This document shows, piece by piece, positions 53,623 through 62,404 of a DNA stretch of 64,000 nucleotides. The notes beneath the pieces are model-generated. The model had not been told where the DNA came from, did not search any database, and saw nothing but the letters and a program-made list of their open reading frames with translations. A program made the translations under genes and the position numbers. Positions within the stretch are counted from its first letter, which is position 1, and every line of letters starts with the position of its first letter. The stretch is from SM1-50 sp964467345 (GTDB lineage Archaea; Thermoplasmatota; E2; DHVEG-1): NCBI GenBank assembly GCA_964467345.1, contig CAYXPY010000001.1, positions 1 to 64,000 of the forward strand. The letters run 5' to 3'.

Positions 53623-54216
53623 TTATCGGGCTGCTTTGGCGACCCGCTCAAGATCATTTTTCTTTGCCACCGCAAAAGACGCAGGATCGTTCTTGCTTGC
53701 TTTGAGGAGCTCATCAGCGAGACATACCTCGATTCTTTTCTTGTTTTTATGACTCGCAGTCATCGCACCAGTGCAGATGTTCCGCAGTGCGATATCAAGC
53801 CTTCGCTGAGGGGAAATGTCTACTGCTTTTGGAACCATGATTCCACCGAACCGCAACCGTGTTGTCTCTTCTTTTGGTGCGGCGTTTTGTAATGCGTCCA
53901 CAAAGACTTGGACCGGATTTGTCTTTGTTCTTTTATCAATGATTTCGAAGGCCATGCGGACAGCTTTGTATGCCTTTGTCTTCTGTCCGGTGTACGTCTC
54001 TGTTTTCATAAGGATATTGATGAGTCGTTCGATGATGGAGAGGTTTGATTTGCCAAACATCCTGTTCGCGTGTGGCGCACCAAGGAAGAAATCCTTGTTC
54101 TCAAGGTTTATGTATCGTTGTAAACCTTGATCCTCGATTTTCACGGTGCTAATGTCGTATTTCTCAAACATGGGGAAAAATGCACTGCTTGGTTGAGGTT
54201 CTTTCTTCTCAGTCAT
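53623..54216 (-). CDS. rps7: Ribosomal protein S7
   Basis: 197 residues, archaeal/eukaryotic S5-type S7 of the small subunit head. Text: FFLGAPHANRMFGKSNLSII, AFEIIDKRTKTNPVQVFVDA and the final KSKNDPASFAVAKKNDLERV-like end (seen as ASKNDPASFAVAKKND). Starts 2 bases after the S12 stop, so cotranscribed with S12 and EF-2. Confidence 0.96.
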   Translation of the reverse strand: MTEKKEPQPSSAFFPMFEKYDISTVKIEDQGLQRYINLENKDFFLGAPHANRMFGKSNLSIIERLINILMKTETYTGQKTKAYKAVRMAFEIIDKRTKTNPVQVFVDALQNAAPKEETTRLRFGGIMVPKAVDISPQRRLDIALRNICTGAMTASHKNKKRIEVCLADELLKASKNDPASFAVAKKNDLERVAKAAR

Positions 54217-54218
54217 GT

Positions 54219-54650
54219 TTATCGTCTCATTGGTTTCTCGACTTTTCCTTTCACCAGTTGGTTTAAGGATACATCGTTTACTTTGATGACTTTAAAACGG
54301 ACACCAGGGATATCACCATAACTTCGTCCCATACGGCCACCGATGCCTTCGACGACGACTTCGTCGTGCTCATCGATGAATCCAATAGCATGGTTCCCAG
54401 GTGCAAATGCAGTGATTTGCCGTCCGTTTTTTATAAGCTGGATTTTTACGCATTTCCTAATCGCTGAGTTAGGTTGTTTCGCCTCGATGCCAACTTTTTC
54501 GATAACGATGCCTCTAGCTTGTGGAACTCCTCCGAGTGGATCTGATTTTTCTTTTAAATGGAGAATCCGTTTTTTGAAGTACCGGTCGTTCCACTGTTGG
54601 TTTTTTCGCGCTTTTTTGAGTTGGCGTGCAGCGTTTATTCCTTTACCCAT
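54219..54650 (-). CDS. rps12: Ribosomal protein S12
   Basis: 143 residues, archaeal S23-type S12 at the decoding centre. Conserved loops: GVEAKQPNSAIRKCVKIQL and the GNHAIGFIDEHDEVVVEGIG region. First gene of the unit; in many archaea the genes before it are L30e and nusA, but here a C25 peptidase lies divergent upstream. Confidence 0.97.
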   Translation of the reverse strand: MGKGINAARQLKKARKNQQWNDRYFKKRILHLKEKSDPLGGVPQARGIVIEKVGIEAKQPNSAIRKCVKIQLIKNGRQITAFAPGNHAIGFIDEHDEVVVEGIGGRMGRSYGDIPGVRFKVIKVNDVSLNQLVKGKVEKPMRR

Positions 54651-54864
54651 AGTTCACCTATTTTCTCTGGTAGAAGTGAGGCAGTATACAGCTTTTAATA
54701 TTTAAATTCTCTCTTAAGCGACAGATGATTTTTATGGGAGAGAATACCACCAGGAATAACCTCAGTATATATAAAAAAACTTAAATAATATGTCGACGTA
54801 TAATTGATGACATAATCACTATTAAATAGAGGAACTTGATTCGATATTTTCAAGGGGATATCAT

Positions 54865-56718
54865 ATGAAGAAAATACAAAGAGAAACATTCATTATAGGT
54901 ATAATATTGAGTATCTTTTTGTTCGCTGGCGCCAGTCCAGCTATTGCGCAAACAGACACAGATGTTCGTAAGATTCTTACTGATGGGTTTCATTTTTCCA
55001 TACCAGTTATTACCGGGGATGACCGGGAAGTGGTAGTCACCGTCCAGGAAGCAACAGGAGTAATGAGCAGAGAAGGATGCCCGTTGTTGCCGATGTTTTC
55101 GAAAACCTATGAATTCCCCCTCGGAACCCATGTCATATCAGTTGACGTTCAACCAACAACGATTCAGACGATGCAGATAGACCATCAAATCAAACCGGTC
55201 CCGACGAAACAAAAGATAGACAGGCAGATTGTTCCTAGAGAGGGGATCTTCAATACAGACGTCTATGAGAACAACATCCCATACCCTGAATGTTGGTTCA
55301 CAGTCAACGCAGGGGTGGGATTAAATCGTTCGAATGACCATACGCTGTTTGTTACCGTCTATATCACGCCAGTTCGGTATTCCCCTGGTTCACAGACATT
55401 ACTGTATAGTGCTGATTTTACCATTGAATTAACCTATGAAGAGGTAGCATTATCTGAGCGGACCTCCTCTGAAACCTATCCGTTGGTTATCATCACTCCT
55501 GCTGAGTTTTCTGAAGCACTCCAGCCCCTCGTCGACCATAAGAATACCTATGGTCTTTCTACAAACCTTATGTTTCTTGAGGACATTTACGATTCCTATT
55601 ATGGACGAGACTACTCTGAGAAGATAAAATACTTCGTCAAAGACGCCATCGAAAACTGGAATACCGAGTATATCCTTTTAGTGGGGGACATGAAGAAACT
55701 TCCTATCAGATTCACCTATGCATCTTGGTGGGAACGAGACCTGCTCTCAGACCTCTATTACGCGGACATCTATGACTCCTCAGGGGAGTTCTGTTCATGG
55801 GATTCAAACGGGAACAACCGTTTTGGTGAGATCGACAATCATGGAAATGACCTTGACGGTGTTGACCTGTATGCAGATGTGCATATCGGCAGACTCGCCT
55901 GTACAGACATAACGGAACTGATCACGATCGTCAACAAAATAATAACTTACGAACAGGAGACCTATAATCAAATCTGGTTCAAACGCATCATCCTGGCTGG
56001 CGGGGACACCTTCCCGGTCAGCAACGGAGCCCCTCCGTTTGTGTATGAGGGGGAAATCACGAATCTAAAAGTAGGTCAGACCCTGCCTGATTTTGATCAG
56101 ACGTATCTGTGGACCTCAAAATGTAACCTGCATCCATGGAACTTCAACTGGGCGATCAACAGGGGAGCTGGGTTCGTCAGCTACGCAGGCCATGGGTTTG
56201 AACATGGGTGGGGGACGTCTCGGCCAAACGCGGTTACAAAAATAAAAATCTATTATTACACACCTTATGTCAGCGGGTTGAAGAATGGCAATAAACTACC
56301 CATTATCTTCTTTGACGCCTGTCTCACCACGAAGCTTGACTTTAACATCACAGACCTTCAGCATTACTATCCGAAGGCTGCGTATCTGCTTGCTCGCATC
56401 TTTGGTTTATCGACCGACCCCATGGAGTTCTACCAGTGTTTTGCTTGGAGTTTTCTTGCAAGGCAAAACGCTGGAGCGATTGCGACGATTGGAGCAACCC
56501 GGACTGCTTACACCTGGGTTGACGCGAACGGTGTCTACGGGGGAGCAGGCTACTTAGATGTCCATTTCTTCGATTCCTATGAAGAAGGCGTCACCGTTGG
56601 TCAGATGCTCACGGGCTCGCAGAACGCCTATATCCAGAACGTTGGGCCTGATTACTTCACCATTGAAGAATTCATCCTGCTTGGGGACCCAAGTCTCAGG
56701 GTTGGTGGACAACCGTAA
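54865..56718 (+). CDS. Secreted gingipain-like C25 cysteine peptidase (second)
   Basis: 617 residues. Signal peptide with core FIIGIILSIFLFAGASPAIA. The catalytic His is in SYAGHGFEHGW (about residue 443) and the Cys in IIFFDACLTTK (about residue 486). The N-terminal part is propeptide-like. Unlike the C25 protein at 11.9-14.1 kb it ends at GDPSLRVGGQP, straight after the peptidase domain, and has no C-terminal beta domain. Likely fully secreted protein-degrading enzyme. Divergent from the S12 operon. Confidence 0.87.
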   Translation: MKKIQRETFIIGIILSIFLFAGASPAIAQTDTDVRKILTDGFHFSIPVITGDDREVVVTVQEATGVMSREGCPLLPMFSKTYEFPLGTHVISVDVQPTTIQTMQIDHQIKPVPTKQKIDRQIVPREGIFNTDVYENNIPYPECWFTVNAGVGLNRSNDHTLFVTVYITPVRYSPGSQTLLYSADFTIELTYEEVALSERTSSETYPLVIITPAEFSEALQPLVDHKNTYGLSTNLMFLEDIYDSYYGRDYSEKIKYFVKDAIENWNTEYILLVGDMKKLPIRFTYASWWERDLLSDLYYADIYDSSGEFCSWDSNGNNRFGEIDNHGNDLDGVDLYADVHIGRLACTDITELITIVNKIITYEQETYNQIWFKRIILAGGDTFPVSNGAPPFVYEGEITNLKVGQTLPDFDQTYLWTSKCNLHPWNFNWAINRGAGFVSYAGHGFEHGWGTSRPNAVTKIKIYYYTPYVSGLKNGNKLPIIFFDACLTTKLDFNITDLQHYYPKAAYLLARIFGLSTDPMEFYQCFAWSFLARQNAGAIATIGATRTAYTWVDANGVYGGAGYLDVHFFDSYEEGVTVGQMLTGSQNAYIQNVGPDYFTIEEFILLGDPSLRVGGQP

Positions 56719-56731
56719 TTCTGCGATCCAT

Positions 56732-56748
56732 CTGAGATTTTCTCTCAG
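56732..56748 (+). terminator. Hairpin after the C25 peptidase
   Basis: CTGAGA (56732-56737) and TCTCAG (56743-56748) pair around a 5-base T-rich loop, 14 bases after the stop. No T-run follows, so termination is uncertain. Confidence 0.35.
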
Positions 56749-56813
56749 GAAAACCAATTTATTTCATCCTCCAGAAGATGAAGGGTCAACAGGAGGGAGA
56801 CCAGAGGGGAAAA

Positions 56814-56824
56814 GTATTTATTTT
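56814..56824 (+). promoter_or_regulatory. TATA-like element before nested-helix segment
   Basis: GTATTTATTTT preceded by a purine stretch (GGGGAAAA) resembling a BRE. It lies about 25 bases before the first base of the helix-forming segment 56843-56930. Confidence 0.4.
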
Positions 56825-56842
56825 CCGAGTTTATTTGTTTTT

Positions 56843-56930
56843 GGGGGACAGTGTAAAAAAGGGGAGGCTGCTTTAGGTATCTGCTTTCCACTAAAGGCAT
56901 ATTCCTCCCATCCAACGCATCCCGTCCCCC
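56843..56930 (+). ncRNA. Candidate structured RNA of unknown class
   Basis: Three perfect helices are nested. Outer: GGGGGAC (56843-56849) with GTCCCCC (56924-56930). Middle: GGGAGG (56862-56867) with CCTCCC (56904-56909). Inner: CTTTAG (56871-56876) with CTAAAG (56891-56896) around a 14-base loop. The 12/14-base internal loop between outer and middle helices recalls an H/ACA guide pocket, but no clear ACA box or kink-turn is seen. A TATA-like element lies 25 bases upstream. The rest of the 342-base gap (56719-57060) holds small hairpins at 56732-56748 and 56763-56782 and no gene. Confidence 0.4.
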
Positions 56931-57060
56931 ACCTTTCATTCTTCGCAGATATTGTCTGGAACCACGAGATGGTATTGTACTGGAAAAAAGGATTCCTCTA
57001 AGAAATACTATGGTAAAAAAACAAAAAGAAGAGGGTTGATTGAGAACAACCTCTGCATCT

Positions 57061-57363
57061 TTAGTCGAATAACGCGCTGAGTCCAGCTGCTGCTTCGTCT
57101 TGAGATACTTCTTCTTTCTTTTCTTCTTTCTTTTTCTCTTTCTTTTCAGCAGGTGCTGCAGCTGCTGCAGGCGCGGCTGCTACTGGTATGGCGGCTGATT
57201 TGATAGCCTCGTCAATGTTGACACCCTCAAGTGAAGCGACTAATGCTTTTACTCGTGCGGCATCGGTTTTTACACCAGCGGCAGTGAGAACTTTCTTGAC
57301 ATTCTCTTCGTTAATTGGTTGGCCTGCGGAATGCAGAAGCATCGCACTATATACATACTCCAT
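57061..57363 (-). CDS. rpl12: Ribosomal protein P1 / L12
   Basis: 100 residues, archaeal stalk protein. N-terminal dimer domain (EYVYSAMLLHSAGQPINEEN), Ala-rich hinge, Lys/Glu-rich stretch, and the end GLSALFD in place of the common GLSALFG. It recruits elongation factors to the ribosome. Last gene of the L1-P0-L12 unit, starting 15 bases after P0. Confidence 0.95.
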   Translation of the reverse strand: MEYVYSAMLLHSAGQPINEENVKKVLTAAGVKTDAARVKALVASLEGVNIDEAIKSAAIPVAAAPAAAAAPAEKKEKKKEEKKEEVSQDEAAAGLSALFD

Positions 57364-57378
57364 GGCTTGTTCCTCCTA

Positions 57379-58257
57379 CTATGTTGGGGGTTTTTCACCC
57401 TCGTTACTAACAGGTTTAACCTGTGATGAAACAGACAGCATCGATGAATGTGCTTTTGCAAGAAGCGTTTTCATGGTCTCCTTGGTATAGATGTTCTTCT
57501 CCACCGCAAGGGTATATGCGCTCCGATACGCCTTCGTCAAGAGAGGTCGAATGGTATGGGTGTTTGCCCATCCTGACTCCATGGCGAGGCCTAAAGCGGA
57601 GAGCGATGCTGTTCGTAACTGGCCCATGAACCGGTCCATGTCGATATCAAGGACATCCGGTCTGTAAATACTGCCGTTTTCATAGACAGCATGTAAATTC
57701 AATCCAAGTTCGATAGGTAAAATATCAATACGGGTAAGCATTTGGGCAAGTTCCCGGGAGATCTTCTGTCCGGATTCGACAAGAACCTTATCGCTTTTAA
57801 TGATGACTTTTCCTTCGGAGATAGCGGCTGGAATGCCTACTTTCTGAAGCTCTCCGACAATCGGACCGGGTTTAAATGGTGTGTCACCCGCGAGAACCTC
57901 GATGTCATGGGAAGCGGTTTCCCCGCCTTTCGCAGGAGCGTTCTGCCGTGTGGCTTTAATCTCCTTATATAACGCAAACGGGTTTACATCAGTTGCAATC
58001 ACCGCAGCTTGTCCGTGGACCTCGTCTTTTAATGCGCTGATTCCTTTGACTTGTTTCTCTGCTTCGTCTAAGGCTTTGAGTATCAACCTGTTTTTTGCAG
58101 CGCGAATCTGGGCTTTTGACCTGATGCCCCCTCGCATCTGCTGAAGCTGCGGAGCAGGAATGCTCCCGATATCAATGATTCCGATGATCTTATGGGTGGT
58201 GATCAGAGAGACGAGCTCTGAGACCTCCCCGTGTTTCCATGATGCGATATGCGCCAT
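57379..58257 (-). CDS. rplP0: Ribosomal protein P0 (L10e), short C-terminus
   Basis: 292 residues. Stalk base protein that binds 23S rRNA and the L12 dimers. The N-terminal text HKIIGIIDIGSIPAPQLQQM and RGGIRSKAQIRAAKNRLI is typical. It ends VSSQVKPVSNEGEKPPT. The acidic tail ending in GLxxLFG/MGLFG that closes many archaeal P0 proteins is absent, and most archaeal P0 proteins are longer. No frame shift is visible before the L12 start 15 bases on. Confidence 0.94.
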   Translation of the reverse strand: MAHIASWKHGEVSELVSLITTHKIIGIIDIGSIPAPQLQQMRGGIRSKAQIRAAKNRLILKALDEAEKQVKGISALKDEVHGQAAVIATDVNPFALYKEIKATRQNAPAKGGETASHDIEVLAGDTPFKPGPIVGELQKVGIPAAISEGKVIIKSDKVLVESGQKISRELAQMLTRIDILPIELGLNLHAVYENGSIYRPDVLDIDMDRFMGQLRTASLSALGLAMESGWANTHTIRPLLTKAYRSAYTLAVEKNIYTKETMKTLLAKAHSSMLSVSSQVKPVSNEGEKPPT

Positions 58258-58269
58258 ATGCTGACACCT

Positions 58270-58914
58270 TTAGAGTATTCGCATTGGTGGCCCCATGCTT
58301 GTTTTCACATACACTGAGCCGATGTTCATTTTTCCACGTTCAAGTTTACCTTCAAGTCGTTTTAATATCGCGTCAATATTGTCTGCGATGTGTTCCGTGT
58401 TCATCTCCTCGCGACCAACGGTTGCGTGGATGGTTTTGGATGTCTTTGACCGCACTTTGACGGTTTTCCGTAGGTTCTTTGCAATACCAGTGATATCAAT
58501 GGTTGGTGGAACTGGTTTTGGCATCTTCCCCCGAGGACCAAGGATGATACCGAGTGTTTTTCCAATGGTCGGCATCAAGGGTGCCTCTGCAATGAAAAAA
58601 TCATACTCGTCTGCAATTTTTTTGAATTTCTTCTTATCTTTTGCGAGTTCCTCAATTTCCTCAGGTTTAATTAATAAATCAACTTGATTTTTGGATTTCA
58701 GTGCAAGATCTCCACTGGCAAAGATGGCGAGTTTCGCGTCAACTCCTCTGCCATGCGGAAGCATCACCTCATCCTCGATACGATTCTTCGCATCATTCAT
58801 ATCGATGTTCTTGAGGTTGATCACCACGTCTACCGTTTGGGTGAACTTCCGTTCGAGCTTCTTGGATTCCTCGATTGCTTTTTGAACTGCTTCAACAGTT
58901 TTACTATCTGCCAT
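58270..58914 (-). CDS. rpl1: Ribosomal protein L1
   Basis: 214 residues, complete. Binds 23S rRNA at the L1 stalk. Text: KKLERKFTQTVDVVINLKNI and GPRGKMPKPVPPT. Often regulates its own mRNA in archaea. A hairpin lies at the predicted 5-prime end of the transcript (58944-58961). L11, which often joins this group, is not in the window. Confidence 0.96.
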   Translation of the reverse strand: MADSKTVEAVQKAIEESKKLERKFTQTVDVVINLKNIDMNDAKNRIEDEVMLPHGRGVDAKLAIFASGDLALKSKNQVDLLIKPEEIEELAKDKKKFKKIADEYDFFIAEAPLMPTIGKTLGIILGPRGKMPKPVPPTIDITGIAKNLRKTVKVRSKTSKTIHATVGREEMNTEHIADNIDAILKRLEGKLERGKMNIGSVYVKTSMGPPMRIL

Positions 58915-58943
58915 GATTCATCATCGACGTATCTAGTTCTACT

Positions 58944-58994
58944 GTCACTCCATAGGGTGACGTAGTTCTCGGGAATAATAATCTTATTTATAAA
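58944..58994 (-). promoter_or_regulatory. L1 operon promoter and 5-prime hairpin
   Basis: Minus-strand TATA element TTTATAAATA (58985-58994). About 25 bases on, at the expected 5-prime end of the message, GTCACCC and GAGTGAC (minus strand, 58944-58961) form a 7-pair stem (one G-U) around a 4-base loop. L1 is known to control its own synthesis by binding its message in methanogens; whether this hairpin is such a site is untested. Confidence 0.4.
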
Positions 58995-59017
58995 AGTTTG
59001 TGTCACGGGAAAGGTGG

Positions 59018-59977
59018 TCATTCAGCAGCGATTCTTTCCAGGATTAATGTAAAAACGTCCTCCGGGTCATGGATTCTTTTTAACTCTTTCCGCCCTATAA
59101 GCGGGGTTCCTTGCAGGTTTTTCTTGATGGTATCCTTATCTGTGAAGACCACGGCATGCTTCTCGATGATTTTCGAAATACTGCTGATGAATTGTGCTTT
59201 TTCTGCGAGTCTGTTATTATATTCCTGAACACACGTTAACAGGATTTTTTCCTTATCTTTGCTTAATGCTTCAAAGGGACAACGGTCCATGGGGATGATA
59301 TTATACCCGATGCTTTGGAGAAAGCTGAAAATCTCATGTTCGAGCTCTTTTTTGTTATTCCGTTGTTTTTGATAGGAGGGGAGTTGTCTTGTTTGGATCA
59401 TGAGTGGTTTGAGCAGATCTATCGGCATGGTGACCGATTGCTGGAACATCTCCTCAATCCGGTCAGCAATGTCAATGCGTGCGCTCATCCCATCTTCATA
59501 CATTTGTACGGTACGACGGGAAACGCGAACGTGATGAGCAAAAGAACCCAAAGAGATGTTTTTCTCCTTTCGTAATCGTCGAATTTTTTCTTGATCAAGA
59601 TTCACATACAACCCACCGGGTGCAGCATACGCACGCACCGGGATTTGTTCAATGATATGGTTTTTCAAAGTCGACACCGTGACTGTTTGAATACCGAATC
59701 TGAAATACACAACATCGTCCTCAAGGACGTTCATGCCGTTCTTTTCTCCGATGAGCAGCGGCGTGGCCTTAAGGAGATATGCCAGTGCACGCAATTCGTT
59801 GCCTACCTCTTCGGTCAGCGCATCGATATTCGTAAGGGCTTTTATGATGAGAAGCGTGTCATCTCTTCGTGCGACTAGGTCAAAACCCGGGAGACGAATC
59901 GAATACGGGTCTGAAATTGAAAAACCCGCGGTCCCCAAAAATTCTCGAATGTCTGAGAGGAGTTCTGTTCTATCCAT
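59018..59977 (-). CDS. HTH transcription regulator of the COG1395 family
   Basis: 319 residues, typical length of this archaeal family. A nuclease-like N-terminal region (FDLVARRDDTLLIIKALTNI) precedes a Cro/CI-type HTH near residues 128-185 (EKIRRLRKEKNISLGSFAHH, then VSRRTVQMYEDGM). The C-terminal part repeats the nuclease-like theme (DRCPFEALSKDKEKILL). The family is conserved in archaea, but its targets are not known. Divergent from TiaS. Confidence 0.85.
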   Translation of the reverse strand: MDRTELLSDIREFLGTAGFSISDPYSIRLPGFDLVARRDDTLLIIKALTNIDALTEEVGNELRALAYLLKATPLLIGEKNGMNVLEDDVVYFRFGIQTVTVSTLKNHIIEQIPVRAYAAPGGLYVNLDQEKIRRLRKEKNISLGSFAHHVRVSRRTVQMYEDGMSARIDIADRIEEMFQQSVTMPIDLLKPLMIQTRQLPSYQKQRNNKKELEHEIFSFLQSIGYNIIPMDRCPFEALSKDKEKILLTCVQEYNNRLAEKAQFISSISKIIEKHAVVFTDKDTIKKNLQGTPLIGRKELKRIHDPEDVFTLILERIAAE

Positions 59978-60030
59978 AGGTAATGAAACTTAAAGTACGA
60001 CCTCTCTAATAACGTTTTTGGTGACTCAAC

Positions 60031-61389
60031 ATCTGGATAGGCATTGACGATACTGATTCTGTGAACGGGGGGTGCACTACGTATGTGGCGAGAACCATTA
60101 TTCAACAAATAATGAAACACTATGCGGTCATCGGCTATCCTCGTCTCGTTCGTTTAAACCCAAATATCCCTTGGAAAACAAGGGGAAACGGGGCGCTTTG
60201 CATCCAGATCGGTAAAAAAGAGGAGCCCGCTGGACAGATAATCGGAGAAATCGACGGAGAGGATGTCCCTAGTTCGTTGAGTTTTACAGGTGAACTTCAA
60301 AAACCTGATCAAGACAAGGTGTATGAAATCATCAGAGGTGTGTTAAAAAAACAAGCCTATCTCAGCGATGAAAACACCAATCCAGGATTTGTGGTTCTTA
60401 CAAAAAAACCAGATTCGGACATCTATGAAAAGGCAGTGAAGCAAATTGTGACCCTTGATGAAATCATGGCAACGTTACATCGTCTGGAGGCTGTTTTTGA
60501 GGGGTATAAGAATCAACGTGGTCTGATTGGGGCAACTGCTGCAACCTCCTGGGACCCTGCAGACCGAACGTTTGAGTTAATCGCGTATCGTACGCAAAAA
60601 CGATGGGGAACAAAACGGCGTGTCGATGAAAACTCCGTAAAGAAGATGGATGCAGCATTTCCCCTGCTCTTTGATAACTATGATTTTCGAAATCATCATA
60701 ACCGCATCACACCGAATTCCCCTTGCCCGATTCTGTTTGGGATCCGTGGTGAAGATGTCGAAGAGCTGAAGCAGGCGATGAAAACAGTCCACTCAGAGCC
60801 GATTGATAGCTGGTTGATCTTTGAGACAAACCAAGGCACTGATGATCATCTTCAGTCAAAACAAATCGTTGATATCCATCCGTTTGAATCAGTCATCGTA
60901 GAGGGACAAGTGTCGAAGGAGCCATATGCCATCCAGGGTGGTCATGTCTTATTTACGATTGCAGATGGTTCTGGCACCATCCCTTGCCTGGCTTATGAGC
61001 CCACAAAGGAATTCAGAACAGTCGTCCGTCAGCTGCGTAAAGGGGATGTTCTTAGGGTGTATGGCGGTGTCCGTGAACAGCCCCCCTCCATCAACCTTGA
61101 AAAGATCTTCATCAAACAACTTTCGACGATGAAAATGAAAAAAGAAAACCCAATCTGTCCAGTATGTAAGAAGCATATGAAGTCAAAGGGAACTGGGCAA
61201 GGGTATAAATGCGTCCGGTGTAGAACCACAAGCAACGAACCAGTCCTCTGGGAACCACCACGAGGGATCACTTGTGGATTCTTTGAAGTACCTGTTTGTG
61301 CACGACGCCATGTGAGTAAACCACTCAAACGACACATGCGATTTAAACCTAGCAATGATCCAACTATCGGAACCGTATATACTCCATAA
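60031..61389 (+). CDS. tiaS: tRNA(Ile2) 2-agmatinylcytidine synthetase TiaS, apparent ATC start
   Basis: 452 residues. Joins agmatine to C34 of tRNA-Ile(CAU) so it reads AUA. The family N-terminus MWIGIDDTDS is encoded here, but its first codon is ATC (60031): I-WIGIDDTDS-VNGGCTTYVA follows with no ATG, GTG or TTG between it and the stop at 60022. GGTGA stands 6 bases before it, ideal for initiation. A GTG at 60061 or an ATG at 60112 would lose the conserved IDDTDS. Other text: RLVRLNPNIPWKTRGNGALC, and a C-terminal OB-fold and zinc ribbon (CPVCKKHMKSKGTGQGYKC). The gene overlaps the convergent lipocalin by 26 bases. Confidence 0.92.
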   Translation: MWIGIDDTDSVNGGCTTYVARTIIQQIMKHYAVIGYPRLVRLNPNIPWKTRGNGALCIQIGKKEEPAGQIIGEIDGEDVPSSLSFTGELQKPDQDKVYEIIRGVLKKQAYLSDENTNPGFVVLTKKPDSDIYEKAVKQIVTLDEIMATLHRLEAVFEGYKNQRGLIGATAATSWDPADRTFELIAYRTQKRWGTKRRVDENSVKKMDAAFPLLFDNYDFRNHHNRITPNSPCPILFGIRGEDVEELKQAMKTVHSEPIDSWLIFETNQGTDDHLQSKQIVDIHPFESVIVEGQVSKEPYAIQGGHVLFTIADGSGTIPCLAYEPTKEFRTVVRQLRKGDVLRVYGGVREQPPSINLEKIFIKQLSTMKMKKENPICPVCKKHMKSKGTGQGYKCVRCRTTSNEPVLWEPPRGITCGFFEVPVCARRHVSKPLKRHMRFKPSNDPTIGTVYTP

Positions 61390-62404
61390 GCGACATTCCC
61401 TCAATGGGTTCCATACGACCATCTTTGAATATGGTTCCTGTGCATTTTATATGATATCGCCAGTATCCGATAAAACCAAAAAAAGAGGTATAATCGACGC
61501 TTTTTACTTCCATGTTAACCACGAGGAATACATCCTGGGTCATTGTTTCGATGTTAAAAAACCAGGGGACTCTCCGGAGATGATCAATCTGTTTATTTCC
61601 TGATGAGAACCATATCGTCTCTGAGGGGATATTCAGATAACCTGCGTCGTTTTCATTTATTATCAATATCGGATGTGTTAGTAGCCTTGTGTTATACATC
61701 TCTGCCCAGGTGATCGTATAGTTGGTTGAAAAACAAGTCCCCCAGAGCCATCCGAAGCGCAGCACAATAAGGGGGTTCACACCCCAATTGTGGTCATGAT
61801 ATCCTATTCCTGTGACGGATATCTCTTCATCCCCATGATGAATAACCCCTGTCACATGGGCACGAGGGAGGATCACAGCCCACCAGTCGCCAGATTGCTG
61901 TTGTTTTTTCCAGCCTTGGGTACATCCGATAAACTGCAGGGAAAATGAGCCCTCAGGTATCTCTATGGTGAGTGTGTAAAGAAAAGAATTGTTCTGGGGA
62001 TCGTACGAGCCAAGAATAAGCTGCTTTCCTGCGATAGCGACCGATGGGATTTGAGATGATGCAACAAGGGCGCTGAGTGGGTATCTCTCATCATATTTAA
62101 TGATAATATCACTGTCGTCGTAGAGGGACAGACGTGTGGTGACCATGCCGTTGCCAAAGATATTGATTACCTGGATACCGAGCACAACGGTGTATCCATT
62201 GTCAAGTTTCGCATCAAAATACCACCATTCGATGAACGGGTAGTTCCCATTACCATGAAATGCATCATCCTGCAGCGTAATATCTTGTAAGGATCCATCC
62301 ATCGATCCGTAGATAACAGCAGATCCTTGTACGTTTACCACTGATGAGATGAGAGAAGGAAAAATAAGAATAAGAGCTATAACGTCTTTTCTCATTGGTC
62401 TCAT
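61364..62404 (-). CDS. Secreted lipocalin-like / CrtC-AttH family protein
   Basis: 346 residues. Signal segment (DVIALILIFPSLISSVVNV). The CrtC/AttH beta-barrel marks are NYPFIEWWYFDAKLDNGY near residue 55 and the repeat signature ISVTGIGYHDHNWG near residue 195, both rich in aromatic and His residues. In bacteria CrtC hydrates carotenoids, while related lipocalin_9 proteins are surface lipid-binding. The substrate here is unknown. ATG 62404 or 62395 could start it. Confidence 0.82.
   Translation of the reverse strand: MRPMRKDVIALILIFPSLISSVVNVQGSAVIYGSMDGSLQDITLQDDAFHGNGNYPFIEWWYFDAKLDNGYTVVLGIQVINIFGNGMVTTRLSLYDDSDIIIKYDERYPLSALVASSQIPSVAIAGKQLILGSYDPQNNSFLYTLTIEIPEGSFSLQFIGCTQGWKKQQQSGDWWAVILPRAHVTGVIHHGDEEISVTGIGYHDHNWGVNPLIVLRFGWLWGTCFSTNYTITWAEMYNTRLLTHPILIINENDAGYLNIPSETIWFSSGNKQIDHLRRVPWFFNIETMTQDVFLVVNMEVKSVDYTSFFGFIGYWRYHIKCTGTIFKDGRMEPIEGMSLMEYIRFR

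Noticed and set aside
56558..57001. A 147-codon open frame overlapping the end of the second C25 gene
   Set aside because: Its first half is a shadow of the peptidase gene in another frame and the rest covers the helix-forming intergenic DNA; the protein text is low in character and no ribosome site fits.
60061..60111. GTG 60061 or ATG 60112 as the TiaS start
   Set aside because: Both remove the conserved IDDTDS motif that is present in frame upstream, next to a good ribosome site.
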